Notes: generated by a model from the letters alone, not told the origin. A DNA stretch of 64,000 bases from Zygnema cylindricum (GCA_037447655.1 JBBHKE010002480.1:191482-255481); one strand, 5' to 3'; positions 1 through 12,695 are shown, counted from the stretch's first letter. Made by a program: numbers and translations.

Positions 1-2424
1 AAATTAGACACGTGTCACAGTGAAAGGAAATGTGAACAGGGCAATCTCGCGTGCGAAAGACCTGCATGACTGGTCCTAAAAGGCCGAGAGACCGCATTAG
101 AAAACTTTTGTCTTTCCACAAGCGACATAATTTCTTTCTTATACGGACAGGTGTGTAAAACCTGTGATTGAACCTAAACCGTTGAAAAATAATCAACACT
201 GCAGATCTCATAACGCAGCCGCCGACATTTTTTTGCCAGATTTCGTGACGCTATTTTCTAGGTTGAGGAAAAGTCAAAATGGAGAGAAAAAGCCAAAAAG
301 GCCAAAACTGCAAAGAAAATCGGCGCTTCCACTTGTCAGGTGTGCACCAACCGGCAGTTATATAATTTTAGGGTTTACCCTACATGGATTATTAATTATT
401 TATTATGCTGAATACAGCACTTATGTTTTGTACTTTTTTTCATGTTAGAGATAATATTTTGTACACGTGGACATATCTTGTCCGCTAAACTTTTATTAAT
501 TTATATATTGAATAATCCTGCATTACGTCACGTCAGATTTTATTTTTTAATGAAAGACCGATTAAAAATATATATATAAGGGTAAGGTTCCATTAGGGAA
601 AAAATGTCGTTGTTTACTGAAAGCCGTACTTTTTTCGTACAGTGCCGTACAAGAAAAAATATAATGTCAGAAAAACAAGCCTACTGGATGAGGGATTTGA
701 TTCTCCACGTTTATGGGCGAAAACTTGGACCGTCGGATGCATAATCGGATACGCCATCGTCTGACACTTTCAGTTCGCAACAAGTGACCCGGAGTAGGTC
801 AATTCTCAGCGCCTGAACTAATAGCATCGTGCCTCGTGGAAAAGTGAACAAATATCCACGACGATCGCGCGACCAGGTGGGTACACGTCGCATATGACAT
901 GTGCCTTTCGCCAGGGAGGATGCGAGGCCACCGGAAGCCGCAAGAAAATATTTGAACGGAGGATACTGTTTTACGCATCTGTTGCCATCCACTAACCATT
1001 CTGACATTTTCATATGCTTTTACAAATCTTAAGTTTCGTCCGCCTGTACAGATTTTATTCAATACGCACTTTTTACCTTCGTTGGTACAAATATGTCGTC
1101 ACAATTTGTTGTCAGAGATTCTTCGAAGATTTCCATAATCGTATTCATCTATTACGTGGACCAATAAATTTTGCCACGGAAATAAAATGTCGGTTACTGA
1201 CCCGACACAATGGAATGATGGCTTCAGTAAACGAATTTTTGACGTTTACTGAGACCGCCTAATGGAACAACGCTCTAAGGAGAAAAACAAAAAAGAAAAG
1301 GGAACTTGTTAGAAACAACTTTTGGCGAATCTCATGATTTATGCCAGCTGTCGTCAAATTTATGTCAATTTTAGCACGCCACGTGTCACCTTTGGAGCAG
1401 TTCTTAATTACTTGCAGGTTCGTATCTCTGAAAATCATAAATATCTCTTAAAATAGGCCAGTCTAAATGCCGACATCAACACTATATTCAACATGTACTC
1501 TTTTTCTGGTATAAGTCCTTTTCAAATTTGTTCGGTCGAAAAAAGGCAGCTACAGTCATCCGTACAGAAAATTTCCACCGTGTCATGTCTTCCGTACAGT
1601 TGACTGTGACAGGTGTACTTCCAAACCTGCCTACGGAACCTGGTCAAAAAAAACGTGCAGCTGCATTATTTTATGCTGCCTGGTCGACAGTTCACCTACA
1701 GTAAAAAAAAAAATAACTGCTGATTCAGAATCACAAAAACTTTCCATCCTAGTTGTTCAATACGCAGGTTCTTTCCAATTTTTCCAGTTTCTACGTATTG
1801 TACGTGACTTTTGAAAAATACGCAAAAAAACGTCTACTGTAAACTGAAACTGGCATATTACGAAAACTGATAAACAAAATACTGTAGCATTTATATTTTT
1901 TGACGGAAAATGTACGATAGTTTACAAAAAAAAATCGATACACGTATCCGTACTTGCTGTTCAGTAAACCGAACAGAATGTACATGGATTGTACGGGAAA
2001 ATAATGTGACGTCTACAAATATTTCCAAAAAGAGACGTTGCGGCGTCACACTATTTGAGCGCCGTGAGTTCAAATTTTGTTCTGGCGTCTTCTTCAAATT
2101 TCGAAAAGAAGCCGCCATTATTACTTGAACAGCTGAACGCGAAAATCACAGAAGACGCCATTACCGACGCCACGGCAAGAAGGGAAGAAGGTTTAGAGTA
2201 AAAATAGTTAAAGGACATAAATGTATTTTTTTTTTGTTCTAATGTGATTGTTTTGTTTTTTTTTATCAATGTGTTACGTCGTGCAATGTTGAATGATGAA
2301 AAATGGAATCTTCATATGGCCTGAACTTTGTTTTTTTGAAGTTGCATGCTCTCGGAGAGGTAGAGAAAGAAGGCCATGGCTGCCTGTTTGTGAAGGATAG
2401 GCAATTTTATTATAATTAAATGCT
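1..2424. other. Intergenic DNA, no gene recognised
   Basis: AT-rich sequence with short open frames below about 100 codons, none with a recognisable domain or convincing splice structure. The word GTACGG and its complement recur throughout, as in the other intergenic parts of this window. I see no RNA gene here. Confidence 0.5.
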
Positions 2425-2505
2425 TTTCGAAGGAATTTGAACCCGCGCCTTTGTACGTCATCTAGTACACACCGGTACAGTCTTCCTTAACCAGTTGATG
2501 TAGAT
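2425..2505 (-). other. tRNA-like sequence (A box and B box)
   Basis: Read on the minus strand, the stretch has an A-box-like CTGGTTAAGG followed about 45 bases later by a good B box, GGGTTCAAATTCC. The spacing would suit a tRNA with a long variable arm (Ser or Leu type). I could not fold a clean acceptor stem, so this is more likely a tRNA pseudogene or a SINE head than a working tRNA. Confidence 0.3.
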
Positions 2506-2989
2506 GTTTCGATACATGTATATGATAATAATTTACTTAAACAATGTTTTTCACCGCTCATTTAACGGAAAGCGTACAAACTGCGGTACATGCTCAATTC
2601 ATTTTTTTAAAAATGTACGGTTTTGTACGGAAAAAAATTCATTAACGTTTTTTTCAAATCGACCTCTCCAGTTTCTACATATTGTACGTGCGTTTGAAAC
2701 GTGCGTAAAATACGTTTTGAACAACTATGCTTTCTATCCTATATTCTGTATTCGAGAAAGACAAAGACGTGGATCCAGAATGTCCATTAAAGACATCACA
2801 CAAAAAAAAAATCAGAATAACAAAACTTCATCATCGTGGCACTGTTATCTTACTGCCATGCCTACAGGAATTGTTCCGGCATATCGTGTAACCTCGCAAA
2901 ACGACAAAATAATTTCTGAACTTCTTTCGTTGAGCGTTCGCACGTGAAATTATAGGAAAACGAGTGATTTTAAAGTTTCAACGGCCTGA

Positions 2990-4265
2990 AATGTACGAAA
3001 TATTTAGTCAGAACCATAGTTCAAAAGTAGGTGAAAATAGGCCCATACAATATGCCTACTGTACGCAAAACATACAATATGCCTATTGTACGCAAAACAT
3101 TCAATATGGCCTTAAGACCCATAATGTATTGGTCGCAAAATGAAAAATAATAGTAACAAGGTTGAGTCGCACATCCATCGATAGAGAATTAAACGACATG
3201 TCTAAATTTTGAAAAATTGACTAATTCTATTTTCCAAGAGTTTGGTTTTAATTTAAAACTCCCGATTTGACGATCGGGCACGATGATCAAAGTGGGATAT
3301 AAGAAGATCACATGAAAAAGCCCGCCAACTTACGATAGATCTTCGTCCGTTTCCAGTTTCACGAATTTCATCAACGCGTGTCGCTTTAAAAAAATTTATT
3401 CCGCTGGGCGCGGCTAGATTTATGATGATATCGGCCAAGACGCTCATACAAATGGTTCACAACACACACACAACATGCTTACTCTATGCGTTTTGTGCGG
3501 GTTTTGTACTTCCAAAGCCTACCATAAAAAACGCTACTTTGAACTGGATAGAACTATAGAAGTAGGTTCGGTCGCGAGAAAATAAGGAAAATATAATTAT
3601 TAGAGTCATTTGAAGGGTTTTTCACTAAGCAAATTTGAGATTGAGATACCTCCAAATTTATTTTGGAAATGCCCGTAGTCGGGGAAATAAACCGCAAATC
3701 GTGGAAGTTTTATACATAAAGCTTGCAAGTGCCACGTCGTCTATTTTCAAGGTTTTTACTTTTTAGGGTTTGCGATGATGCCTGCCACAGGCCGTACGGT
3801 AGAAACATAAAACCATAGTTGGTAGGCGCACAAAACTTGGCACAAAACTCGCGTAGAGTAGGCATACTGTATGTGTGTGCGATGTGCACACTTTTGTAAG
3901 AACGTACGAAGATGACGTATGATCATAGTACACCACACGTCGCCAGACGAAATTTTTTGTGAACTGACACGGCATAGGATGAATTGTGTTATGGACGTGA
4001 TCGTCTTAGATCGCTAATTTGACCAGAGACAGTCCGATCTTCCAAATCTGACGGTTAAAATAAAAGAAACCTCAAAACTCACAGAAAAAAAAAATTGTCC
4101 GAATGTTTTTCAAATTTTAGACATGACGTTTAATTCTCTTCGATCCGTATGCAACTGACCACATTATTTTTTCATTTTACACTAATACAATATGGGTCTA
4201 AGGTGTATGAGGTTTTGCTAATAGGCATTGTATGTGAATTTTACTTACTTGAACTTTTTGTAAAA
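2990..4265. repeat. Long inverted-repeat element (family R4)
   Basis: The left arm (about 2990-3440) and right arm (about 3750-4265) are diverged inverted copies of each other. Both carry the run of CAATATG words, the TTAAGACCCATA-like word, the ATGAAAAATAATAG-like word and the TTAAACGACATGTCTAAATTTTG-like block in mirrored order. A related copy lies at 37.0-37.6 kb. This is the layout of a foldback or MULE-like DNA element. No transposase is visible and I could not define exact ends or a target duplication. Confidence 0.5.
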
Positions 4266-5639
4266 CCGTGTACCAAGACATTGTGACTTCCTAAATACCG
4301 TAATTGCATAAATATTGTTTTAAATAAACGGTAGCGACTGTTTTATTTGAGGGTGATGATATATTTTGAATGGCAGAAATAAAAAAATATGACTGTATTC
4401 TGCATAGGTTCAAAATTGTAAGGCCAACTTCAAAACCTTAGTTTTCAAAACTATTTCGCCTACGATTGCGTACAATATGTAAAAATTGGAGGGGTTGATT
4501 TGAAAAAATCTTAAAAACCGTTAATGAATGTCTGTCCGTACAATTTTGTACATGTTCGTACGTTCGTACACATTTCAAACTTACTGCGCGCAAATAGTGT
4601 GACGCTGCAACGTCTTTTTTCCAAATTGTCCGTACATGAACGATAAAATTCCGTATGTCATCCGTGAAATTTCTTATCTGTTTGCCGTACAGACAGTACT
4701 AATACGTGCAACGTATCTGTTCGCCAAATTCTGTACATTTCCCTAAAAAACCATACAGTTACCGTAAAATACCGTACAGTTCCCATAGATTTTCTGTTCA
4801 GTTTACCTGACAGAAAGTACATCCCATTTTTTTGCGATTTTTTCAAAAGTCACGTTCAATATGTAGAAATCGGAAAAGATGAAAAAATCACGCGATTTGA
4901 ACAAAAGGCTTCAAACCTACAATCTACACAGTCATCGTTAATAGCGTTGACAAAACCCTAAAGACCCTTTTTTGGGCCAAAATCAAAAACTACAGTACTA
5001 TAGTGTTGCTAACAATGAACTAAAATTAACATTTTTATGGAAAGAATTCAATTAGTGTTAACTATTCTGTATTTTGTACTAAAATTTTAGCCTATGTACG
5101 ACAAGTATTGTTGTGTATGGAGAGCCTCTTCCATATATAGTCCGTAGGGACAAAATTTTATGACGGGTTAGAGTGTGTACCCGTGTAACTGTGATTTAGC
5201 AATGTAAATTTGTTTTTTAATGAAGATTATTTGTACAAATTTGTTAAGGCGTTCCATTTTGCGAAAACGAAATTGTTACTGGTTTATGTGGCGATAATAA
5301 CCGCTACATAATTTTGTGACTATTTAAAACAGTAAAAATCATTTTTTGGTATTGTTGTAGACGTCTTAGTTTTGTTGTGACCTTGTAGATGCATAGGTTT
5401 TGGTGACATTGTGACACAACGTCAACTTCACTAAATCTATAACTTTACTACCATGGCTTTCCAACTTTTTTTTTGTTATTTATCACTCGACCAAATCATT
5501 CCCAAAGTTAGTAAAAATGAAATTTCTCTGGTTTTTTTCATTTTACACCAATATTGGCATGACTCATTTCAAGAAGAGGGAGAGGGGAGCGGTACACTGT
5601 GGATCAATATTGACGTTAAGCAATAATACGTTTAAGAAA
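4266..5639. other. Intergenic DNA with a MITE-interior fragment
   Basis: No gene seen. About 5400-5560 resembles the interior of the M-family MITEs at 12.7-14.4 kb (a GTGACATTGTGAC-like word, then a CCATGG followed by a T-rich block). Confidence 0.4.
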
Positions 5640-6143
5640 GCAATTAGTGTCATTAACTTTAATTTAGGTTTAAAGTCTTTCTCCAAGAAAAAATTATCTC
5701 CAAGTTATGCATAACTATAATTTAGGTACATTTTTCCAAAGTGTAGCAAATATAGCATGTGTTTACATAGGTCGACGTTTGAACATGTGAGAACAAATCC
5801 GCGTGATTTCCCCCCATCTTTATCAATGGGAATCAAATTTGAGTGCACTTTTTCGTGTTGACGCACCCAGTTTTACGTGTCGACGCCTTTATTTGACGCC
5901 TTTATCTGACGCCTTTTTTGTACGATTGTTCGAAATAGCGAGCAATTTTAGTACAGGCTAACACATTTCGTACACGACACTATCTAAAAACTGTCCAAAT
6001 GAGAGTTAACAACGATAATGAACAAGACTTATATTAACGTAAAAAAAATATTTAGAGTTATTGATTTAATTATAAGTTCGAGGGTCAAAATTTAGGGTTG
6101 CGTAATTATCGTTATGAAAGGTAATAGCCATATACAGTGTAGT
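5640..6143 (+). repeat. Dispersed repeat R1, copy 1
   Basis: This stretch aligns by eye with 39917-40098 plus 46310-46617, the repeat interrupted by copia element A, and with a further copy at 46.7-47.3 kb. Shared landmarks are TTAACTTTAATTTAGG, GTGAGAACA, GAGCAATTTTAGTAC, AAAACTGTCCAAAT and a terminal block resembling AACGCTAATAGCGATTCACGG. It has no coding capacity and is probably a non-autonomous transposon. Confidence 0.55.
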
Positions 6144-7454
6144 GTGAAGAGAAGGGGGAGAGACGACGATGGTATAAAATTTTGCCCATGACAAAAAAAC
6201 TGGGGATCAGAGATCCTTGTAATTTTCCTTAAGGTACATGACATGTTTTTAAGTATATGCATATGACATTAAATAAAAAATAGGGTGTAGTCTCCCTCGT
6301 GCAAAACTATTTAAAATCGTGTGACACATGGGAAAAAGTTTTTCCGTTCGTTGATAACATGTTACGTTTAAGAAAATCGTCTTTCGAGTCAGCTTTAGTT
6401 GGAGTTCGAAGATGAGCTCGCATGACGTGGCAAATGGTCGAAAAAAGGAAGACGCAAAATTAGAGTACTTACTAAGCTCCAAAATGAAGTAATTGTACTA
6501 TGGTTTTAACAATATTATTCGTATGACGTAATAATATCTACGTGCACCACTTAACGTATGGAAAACGTCAAGGAAAAACCTCTAATTTAACTCACAGGTT
6601 CACACTTTTAGGTGGACACCCCTCATTAGCAAGCGTTGTTGTCGAAATGTACTATTTCCGTAAGTTTTGTTTTTTGGGGCTGTCCACTACCGTAGCAATT
6701 TGGCGTGTTCGAGTTGCAAAACTCATATAAGGGTGGTGTGTTCTCAAGTGTTAAAGTAAGGGTTTTTTCTTATATTTTTCGTCCAAAATAGACCTTGCAA
6801 TGAGAAAACATTTTGCTTTACAAAGAAATTGTGAATACCATAATACAATTTGCGTCATCTTAAAACAAAAAATGTACAACAACATGCGGCCTTGCACTTT
6901 TCGACCCACTATGACGTCATTCCAACTCATTTTCAAACTTCACCCGGAAACGACTCGCGAGTTGATTTTATTTACAATATCGGTTGAATTATGTTTTTGC
7001 ATGTGTTGTCAAATTTTCAAACGTTTTCGCAAAACAGGGAGTACACAGAAAATATAATGTTTGTTTGTTGCTTGTGCGGACTTTCGATTCTCGGTTTCCA
7101 ACTTGTAAGGACTCAGTCTAGAGGTCTTTGGCAATGGATGTCATTTCGCAATAGCAAAATCCTCGGAGGGCCCCTCCATCTCTCCCTCTCTCTCTCACTA
7201 TCCCTTCTATCTCACAATTTTTGGAATGAAACAAGACGATAATGGTATAATGGTGAAATTGAATGATCTCAGGTTCAAATCTTGGCTGGCGCAATTTATT
7301 TACCGAGCATGGGACATGTCAAATCCCAAATTCTGCAGAAATCCAACAAAGGATACACTTTTGCTCTTGAATTTCAGCACCCCTCCCCCCTCCCCAAAAA
7401 TGGGGAAAATATGCTTTCCTCTCCTCTCCGAAACCAGCAAACTTCAGGAAGTAA
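6144..7454. other. Intergenic DNA, no gene recognised
   Basis: Only short open frames without domains. A short CT tract lies near 7170-7200. Sequence at 7200-7290 resembles the middle of the MITEs described at 7.9 kb and 13.9 kb, so part of this is probably another degraded copy. Confidence 0.4.
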
Positions 7455-8404
7455 GGGTACGTCCCCATGTATTAAAGTATCGACTTTAATCTGTCGTTTT
7501 CACCCAAAACGCAGTTCCGTACGAGAAAAACTTTAGCCGTACAAAAAATCAATTCTTTAAAATTACAACAAACCTCAAGTTGATACTTTGAATGTACTTC
7601 ATGTATGTCGTCATGTGAACGCATTTTGGCGTTTTCTTTTTTTCGACCCACGGGCAAGAGAATCCAGCCCGTCAAAAAACTTCATCAAAAATCACCTCGC
7701 GACCTGATTTCAGGGAAAGTACCACCCAAACAACAAATGAAAAATGACCCACGCACGCGCCATACGAGGGGGAAAATTTTAGGACGAGGGAGAGTACTCG
7801 CTATTTTTCTCCCTGCCCGTCACGTGCGTGTACGGAAAAGACGAGGATGTACGGAAAAAAATCTGCAGGGGTCTCGGACCCCCAATTTCATTCATGGGCC
7901 CTCGGTATAATTTTGCATCGTCGTCGCCTCTCCCCTCTCCCTCTCACACTATCATTATCTCACACTTTTTAGAATGAGGCACGACAAAACTGGTATGAAA
8001 TGAAAGATATTTGAAAAATAATTCTTTTGACTACCTTTTATGTTTATTTTTATGGCAAGTAGAGCGAAAAAAGTAGAGAAAACGAAATCGGGTATTCATG
8101 GCCGAAAGTTCTTAAATTTGTGACGTCACAAGTGATCGTGACGTCACTATTACAAAACCCTAAACATCTGCCATGTCACAAAATTACAAAAATGTAGACG
8201 TCTACAACTGTCGCTGTTTTTGTTGGCGTCACCAATTTCGTAGTCGTCGTCAACCGTCACAAAGTTGTACCTACGTCTACAACCGTCACATTTCAAAGTT
8301 TCGATTTCATTTTCGCACATAGGGACGCTTTTCAAAGTAGTACGGAACACTTCACTACAGTCCAAAATACTTTTTCAAAGTATCGCTTACATGGGGACGT
8401 ACCC
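7455..8404. mobile_element. Harbinger-like MITE (M1)
   Basis: The element is bounded by inverted termini, GGGTACGTCCCCATGTA at 7455-7471 and its near-exact reverse complement ending at 8404. It is flanked by TAA on both sides (7452-7454 and 8405-8407). A 3-bp TAA/TTA target duplication with GGG termini fits PIF/Harbinger MITEs. The interior is non-coding and matches the elements at 12.7-14.4 kb in the opposite orientation. Confidence 0.65.
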
Positions 8405-8418
8405 TAAGCTCGGTCAAC

Positions 8419-8675
8419 TCTCTCCTTCCCCACCCTCTCCTCTCCCCCCTCCTCTCCCCCCTCCTCTCCCTCCTCTATCCCTTCCCCCATACACCCCAAA
8501 AAAATACATAGCGGGCCATTTACCACACTGAGAAGCCGTAAGATTTGTTTGTCGTTTTGTGGGGTTTATTTGGGAGAGGGGGGGAGGGAGGGGAGAAAGA
8601 GGGGAGTGGAGGGGGAAGGGAGCAGAGGGGAGTGGAGGGAGGGCAGGGAGGGAGAGAGGGAGGGGAAAGATCTCT
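8419..8675. repeat. Paired CT-rich and GA-rich tracts
   Basis: A CT-rich run (about 8419-8487) is followed by a GA-rich run (about 8571-8672), so a transcript of either strand could form a long imperfect hairpin. This is low-complexity sequence; open frames within it are compositional artefacts. Confidence 0.7.
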
Positions 8676-9279
8676 ACGAGCTAAAAATAGTAGGATAAGT
8701 GAAAATAAAAGTACCTGTAACTGCAGAAAAAAACAGTTTTTTTATAAAAATGTTACACGTATAACTCCCATTGATTATCGAAGATTGTCGATAATCTACA
8801 AAATTTAAAGCTTATATCTCCCCAAACATGTCATTATTTTGACATGTCTCTGTTATAACATAAAGTGACATTATGTCAATGACACGTTAAGGACCAAAAA
8901 GCAAAAAAAGTCTCCTAAATAAAAAATGACATCAAAATCTTAGTTTGAAAAGTTAGATTTTATTAATCTCTACAAATACTTCCAAGGCAAATAAATCCAC
9001 ATTTGAGAATATGGGAAATCCCCAAATTTCTATATTTGGAAAAAGCAAAAGTGTTCCGAAAAAATATCCTAATCCACCAAAAATATGTCTAGGATTCTTC
9101 AACTATTCATAAAACTAAGACACTCAATTAAAATCAAGAGAAAATTGCTCTCAAAACTAAATGTCCTTTCTCTAACCAACATAGAGAATGTTATTTTATC
9201 ATTTTTTACTTCATTAAACATCACTCTACTGTAGTTTTGTACTTTTCTTTCAATTGGTGACAAATAGGAAAGTGCATCA
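8676..9279. other. Intergenic DNA, no gene recognised
   Basis: AT-rich, with only short open frames. The duplicated block shared with 31-33.5 kb begins near the end of this stretch. Confidence 0.4.
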
Positions 9280-9599
9280 AAAATTTACTTCAATCTGGGC
9301 ATTACTCATTCCAACATTTTTATTTTTTCCAGTTTCTTCAACTTGTTTCCATTGTCTCAAAAATTTATATGAAAGTCTTGGATTCCACAATAAGTCATAG
9401 AAAAAATTGTATTCATTTGAAACTAAACAAGTGGAAATCGCAACCAAATCCAAAAAATCCTCATATATCTCTAACAACAATCTACAATTTCTTTTTGTTG
9501 TTTATATTTATCATCATACATCAGTTTACTGCAACTATTAACTCTATTTTCTTGTCGATCCACCAGAAAAACTGATCATACATTTACTTCAGCTGGACA

Positions 9600-10526
9600 T
9601 TACGCTATCGATGTTTTCTTTTTCTTTTCCAAACTTTCGTCCACCCGTTTCCATTGTTTTAGGACTTTATCATCACCTCCGGACAAAATACTTCCATCCG
9701 AACAGCAAACCAAAGCTCTCACTGGACCAGAATGTCCTTCCAAAATTGTCACACATATAGGTTTTTTCCATGTTTCCTTCCATCCTCGAATGCTTTCCTC
9801 CTCTCCTCCCGACCACAAAATCCTCTTTCCGTCCAAAAACAAAGAGGAAACACTGGTCGGATGTCCTTCCCAAGTGTTTTCAACAAAACCATTTAAATCC
9901 CAACAAACTATTTTTCCATCTTTGTGTCCTCCCCACAAAAAATCATTTGCCACAAGTGAAGAAACAAATGTTGATGACCGGCCAAGAACTTCATTTGGAC
10001 ATCTCCTCGATTCCCAACGCATAATTGATCCATCCTGATGAGCTGACCATATTTGATTTTTCACATCTTTGCATAACGAAATAACAGCAGTCATTGGAAT
10101 GCTGCAATACCATTCACCTTCAATTTTTGATTCCTTAAAACTCCACTTCGAAATATCTGAAACACCACCCAAATAGCATCGGTTCCTTTCTTTTGCTACA
10201 AGTGGACCTTGGATGCAACTCCCTGTTTCAACTTGAGATTTTAGAACCATTTCTTCCGCGTCTTCAAATAACAATAATTCCCCGCAACTGTAACCAACCC
10301 AAAGTTGTCCCGAATGGTAAGCGAGAGCGGCCACAACACTATCTTGCTTTCTTGCAAAACATTCCTTTGCACCTATTTCCCAATGAGAAAGGTAATCTCC
10401 ACCAATCAAAACATTTCTGTCGCCGACCAGGATCAGATCACGAATACCATAATCAACACTTATTTTTGTGGTTTCAATCATCTTTAGCTGTTCTTCCATC
10501 TGTGTCATCTTTAGCTGTTCTTCCAC
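9600..10526 (-). CDS. WD40 repeat exon of an NPH3-WD40 gene, copy 1
   Basis: An open exon of about 308 codons. It encodes roughly six to seven WD40-type blades with recurring GG-D-x-x-W endings, such as LWSGGEEESIRGW, LWGGHKDGKIVCW and LSGGDDKVLKQW, so it should fold as a beta-propeller scaffold for protein contacts. The exon starts right after a splice acceptor (TTCACAG on the minus strand, 10527-10533) and has no required ATG of its own; its first codons are GTG GAA GAA. The first 16 codons hold a tandem duplication of the EEQLKM motif that copy 2 lacks. It reads in phase from the upstream NPH3-like exon across a phase-0 intron (10527-10749). This exon is undamaged although the upstream exon is broken. 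Confidence 0.75.
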   Translation of the reverse strand: MEEQLKMTQMEEQLKMIETTKISVDYGIRDLILVGDRNVLIGGDYLSHWEIGAKECFARKQDSVVAALAYHSGQLWVGYSCGELLLFEDAEEMVLKSQVETGSCIQGPLVAKERNRCYLGGVSDISKWSFKESKIEGEWYCSIPMTAVISLCKDVKNQIWSAHQDGSIMRWESRRCPNEVLGRSSTFVSSLVANDFLWGGHKDGKIVCWDLNGFVENTWEGHPTSVSSLFLDGKRILWSGGEEESIRGWKETWKKPICVTILEGHSGPVRALVCCSDGSILSGGDDKVLKQWKRVDESLEKKKKTSIA

Positions 10527-10749
10527 CTGTGAATAACCGACAGAAAAAATAAGAAAAAAAAAGTGGATTAGTAATAGTCGCGTCTAAACGCTTGCTCTCT
10601 GTGTTGAATCCGCGTAATATGATCATAATGTCCTTCCAAATAAAAGCAGTAAAATTAACAATTGAATTAAAGGCCTAAGCTATCATACATTAATTCAAAA
10701 AGTTTTATAGATGCATTTCTCCCACAGAAAAAACAATGTAAAAAATCAC
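10527..10749 (-). other. Phase-0 spliceosomal intron
   Basis: On the minus strand the donor is AAG|GTGATT and the acceptor is TTCACAG|GTG. The same intron, with the same splice words, sits at 32127-32373 in copy 2 (247 versus 223 bases). Conservation of both borders between the copies supports a real intron. Confidence 0.75.
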
Positions 10750-11429
10750 CTTCCAGTTCGCCGTTTTCGCTTTTTTTTGTCTCGAGATTTCGAGATTCTT
10801 TCGTTTCAACTCCTTTTGTTGCAAGTCTATCTCCTCCGTGATTTTTGCAATTTTAGTTTCGTTTTTCTCCATGTCTATTTCTGTGTCCGAACCACTCTCC
10901 AACACAATTTTCAATCGACTCTTTGCCATATTACTTTGCAAGCTGAGAATTTTCTTCTTCTGAACAAAGTATAGTGTGGTATAATACCCTGACGTTAAAC
11001 AAATCCGATTGTTCCGTATCGCAGATTCTATCGTATTTTCGGACATTTTGAGAGGATCCCAAAATTCACATAACCGAATTCGATCATTTTCACTCACAGT
11101 TGGATATCTACCTAACAAAGAATCTACCACACTATATAGTGTATCATGATTTTCTCTCGCTGTAAAAGGAATGGATCCCAACAATGCTGTAAAGTCTTCA
11201 AATTACAATCTTCTTTATGTGAAATTGCCCACAAAAGGTAATTGTCAATGAGAGTTACAGAATGTTTTTGATTCTCGGAAGGTTCTTCATCATCATTTTG
11301 GTCCAGAGAACTTAAGAAATGCGAAGAGACAAGATTTAAAATCGATTAACTTGTCAAACCTTGAAGTTCTGAGAGTGTTAGTTCGTCCATCTTTTTACTC
11401 ATAATTCGAGAGAGAGAAAAGGGTTCCAT
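10750..11429 (-). pseudogene. NPH3-like domain exon, copy 1 (broken)
   Basis: The exon starts at ATG 11429-11427. It encodes a stretch resembling the C-terminal half of the plant NPH3 domain: a DxLYSVVDSLLxRYP helix, the SENDRIRLCEFWDP block (compare SExEKxxLCxLMDC in NPH3 proteins) and a block ending YYTTLYFVQKKKI (compare VVQVLFFEQ). A charged Lys/Glu coiled-coil-like tail follows up to the donor site. NPH3-family proteins are plant signalling adaptors, usually with an N-terminal BTB domain that I do not see here. The exon is damaged: an in-frame TAA at 11346-11348 (copy 2 has AAA) and a one-base deletion near 11203. The NPH3 assignment is by pattern and needs a profile search. Confidence 0.55.
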
Positions 11430-11716
11430 GAGAATAATTTTTTCAATTTTTTTCCTTTTGAAATAAGTAAGCAATAAAAAAAAACCCTAAACAATGGAAA
11501 ATAACTATCAGGTGATTATGGTGACACGACCTAAAACTTACTTTGGTCTATAAACAGAGCAGCATAGCTTAAATAAACAAAACATATATCAAGTTTTACA
11601 GCCAGAACCAACAACAAAAGGAAAACGGGAAGAACAAATTCTTATATATTACATAAACTTTAACAAGTTAAATTTCTTGAGAATGTATCAATAACTAGGA
11701 TGAATTCCTCTGCAAG

Positions 11717-11755
11717 TTATTCCATATTCTCAGTCGCAATACAGAGTTCAAATTC
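11717..11755 (-). CDS. Last exon of an upstream gene, copy 1 (partial)
   Basis: A 13-codon terminal exon on the minus strand encodes EFELCIATENME then TAA. It follows an acceptor ending CTATAG. The counterpart at 33319-33357 encodes EFEYSIANEDME and also ends in TAA, so frame and stop are conserved. The rest of the gene lies outside the duplicated block or is not recognisable. Confidence 0.35.
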   Translation of the reverse strand, partial: EFELCIATENME

Positions 11756-11925
11756 CTATAGAGAACAAAAATACCATGTCAAATAAAAAACAATAAAATA
11801 GTAACTCTTGAAAATATTAAATAATCATAAAACAATTCACACTTTTTTCATTTGGAGCCTTTCATATCTGCATGATAGGAAGACAAGTATTCTGAAACAT
11901 GATAGACTTGGCAGCGTAGCGATTT

Positions 11926-12695
11926 TTTTTGGAGTAAAACAAAACCAAACAACCGAATAAAGTACGTGTTCTCGTACAAAATTTACAATTAATATAAAAT
12001 CAAAACTTGACCGCCAATTTTCTCTAGGGCTGGATCTGTCACGTCAACCTGCATTTGTTTTTTTTTCGAATCTACATCCGCCGAGAGTGACATTTTCACG
12101 CCATTCAAAATTGGCGGCATCTGGCATTTTGTCGTTTCTAACTTACATCGAGACCATTTACGCCTTATCCGACACTTTTTTTTATTAAACGCGATGAGAC
12201 GCTAAAATAATTAGATTGCATGCCCATGTAGCCAAAACTTAGAAATGTAATTTCGGATTTTAGTGAAAATTCTCCGTACGAGTGTTTCAATGTCCGAAAG
12301 CGAAATCGTTTAAATAATTATTCGTTACTTTAGTTATGTGACAGTTGCATACGACAATTGTAGACGCCTACAAATTTATGTTGATGGGAAGTCGGATAAA
12401 GTATGAAGGAGAGAGAGAGAGAGGTGTCTTCAAAGGACTTTCTCTTTTGCGAAAATGACAATTGTTGCCAGTCGTTGCCAAAGACCTACAAACATTTTTT
12501 TTGTGTACTCTAGGTCGTGCAAAAAAATTTAAAAAAACGTGTGACGCGATCGACAACATTTTTCTATTGCGGTGTGTGCCCGTGTAAACGTTAGTTTGAA
12601 GCATAAGTTTGGATTTTAGTGAAGATTCTATGTACTTATCATAGCGTTCAAATGTGCTAAAATGAAATAGTTACTTTGAAATGTGATGGTCACAA
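11926..12695. other. Non-coding DNA with MITE fragments
   Basis: No gene. Stretches at about 12215-12365 and 12585-12690 repeat the MITE end block (CCCATGTAGCC-like word, then GAAGATTCTCCGTA-like word and AACGAAATCGTT-like word) found intact at 12696. Confidence 0.45.

Larger units (their letters stand above)
9280..11925 (-). repeat. Duplicated gene block, copy 1
   Basis: This block matches about 31000-33540 along its whole length: 3' flank, WD40 exon, intron, NPH3-like exon, 5' flank and the last exon of an upstream minus-strand gene. Because introns and flanks are shared, the duplication occurred at DNA level and was not a retrocopy. Divergence by eye is around 10 percent, with independent lesions in each copy. 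Confidence 0.75.

Noticed and set aside
164-448. 94-codon open frame near the window start
   Set aside because: No recognisable domain, no splice or promoter support, and many frames of this length occur by chance in this sequence.
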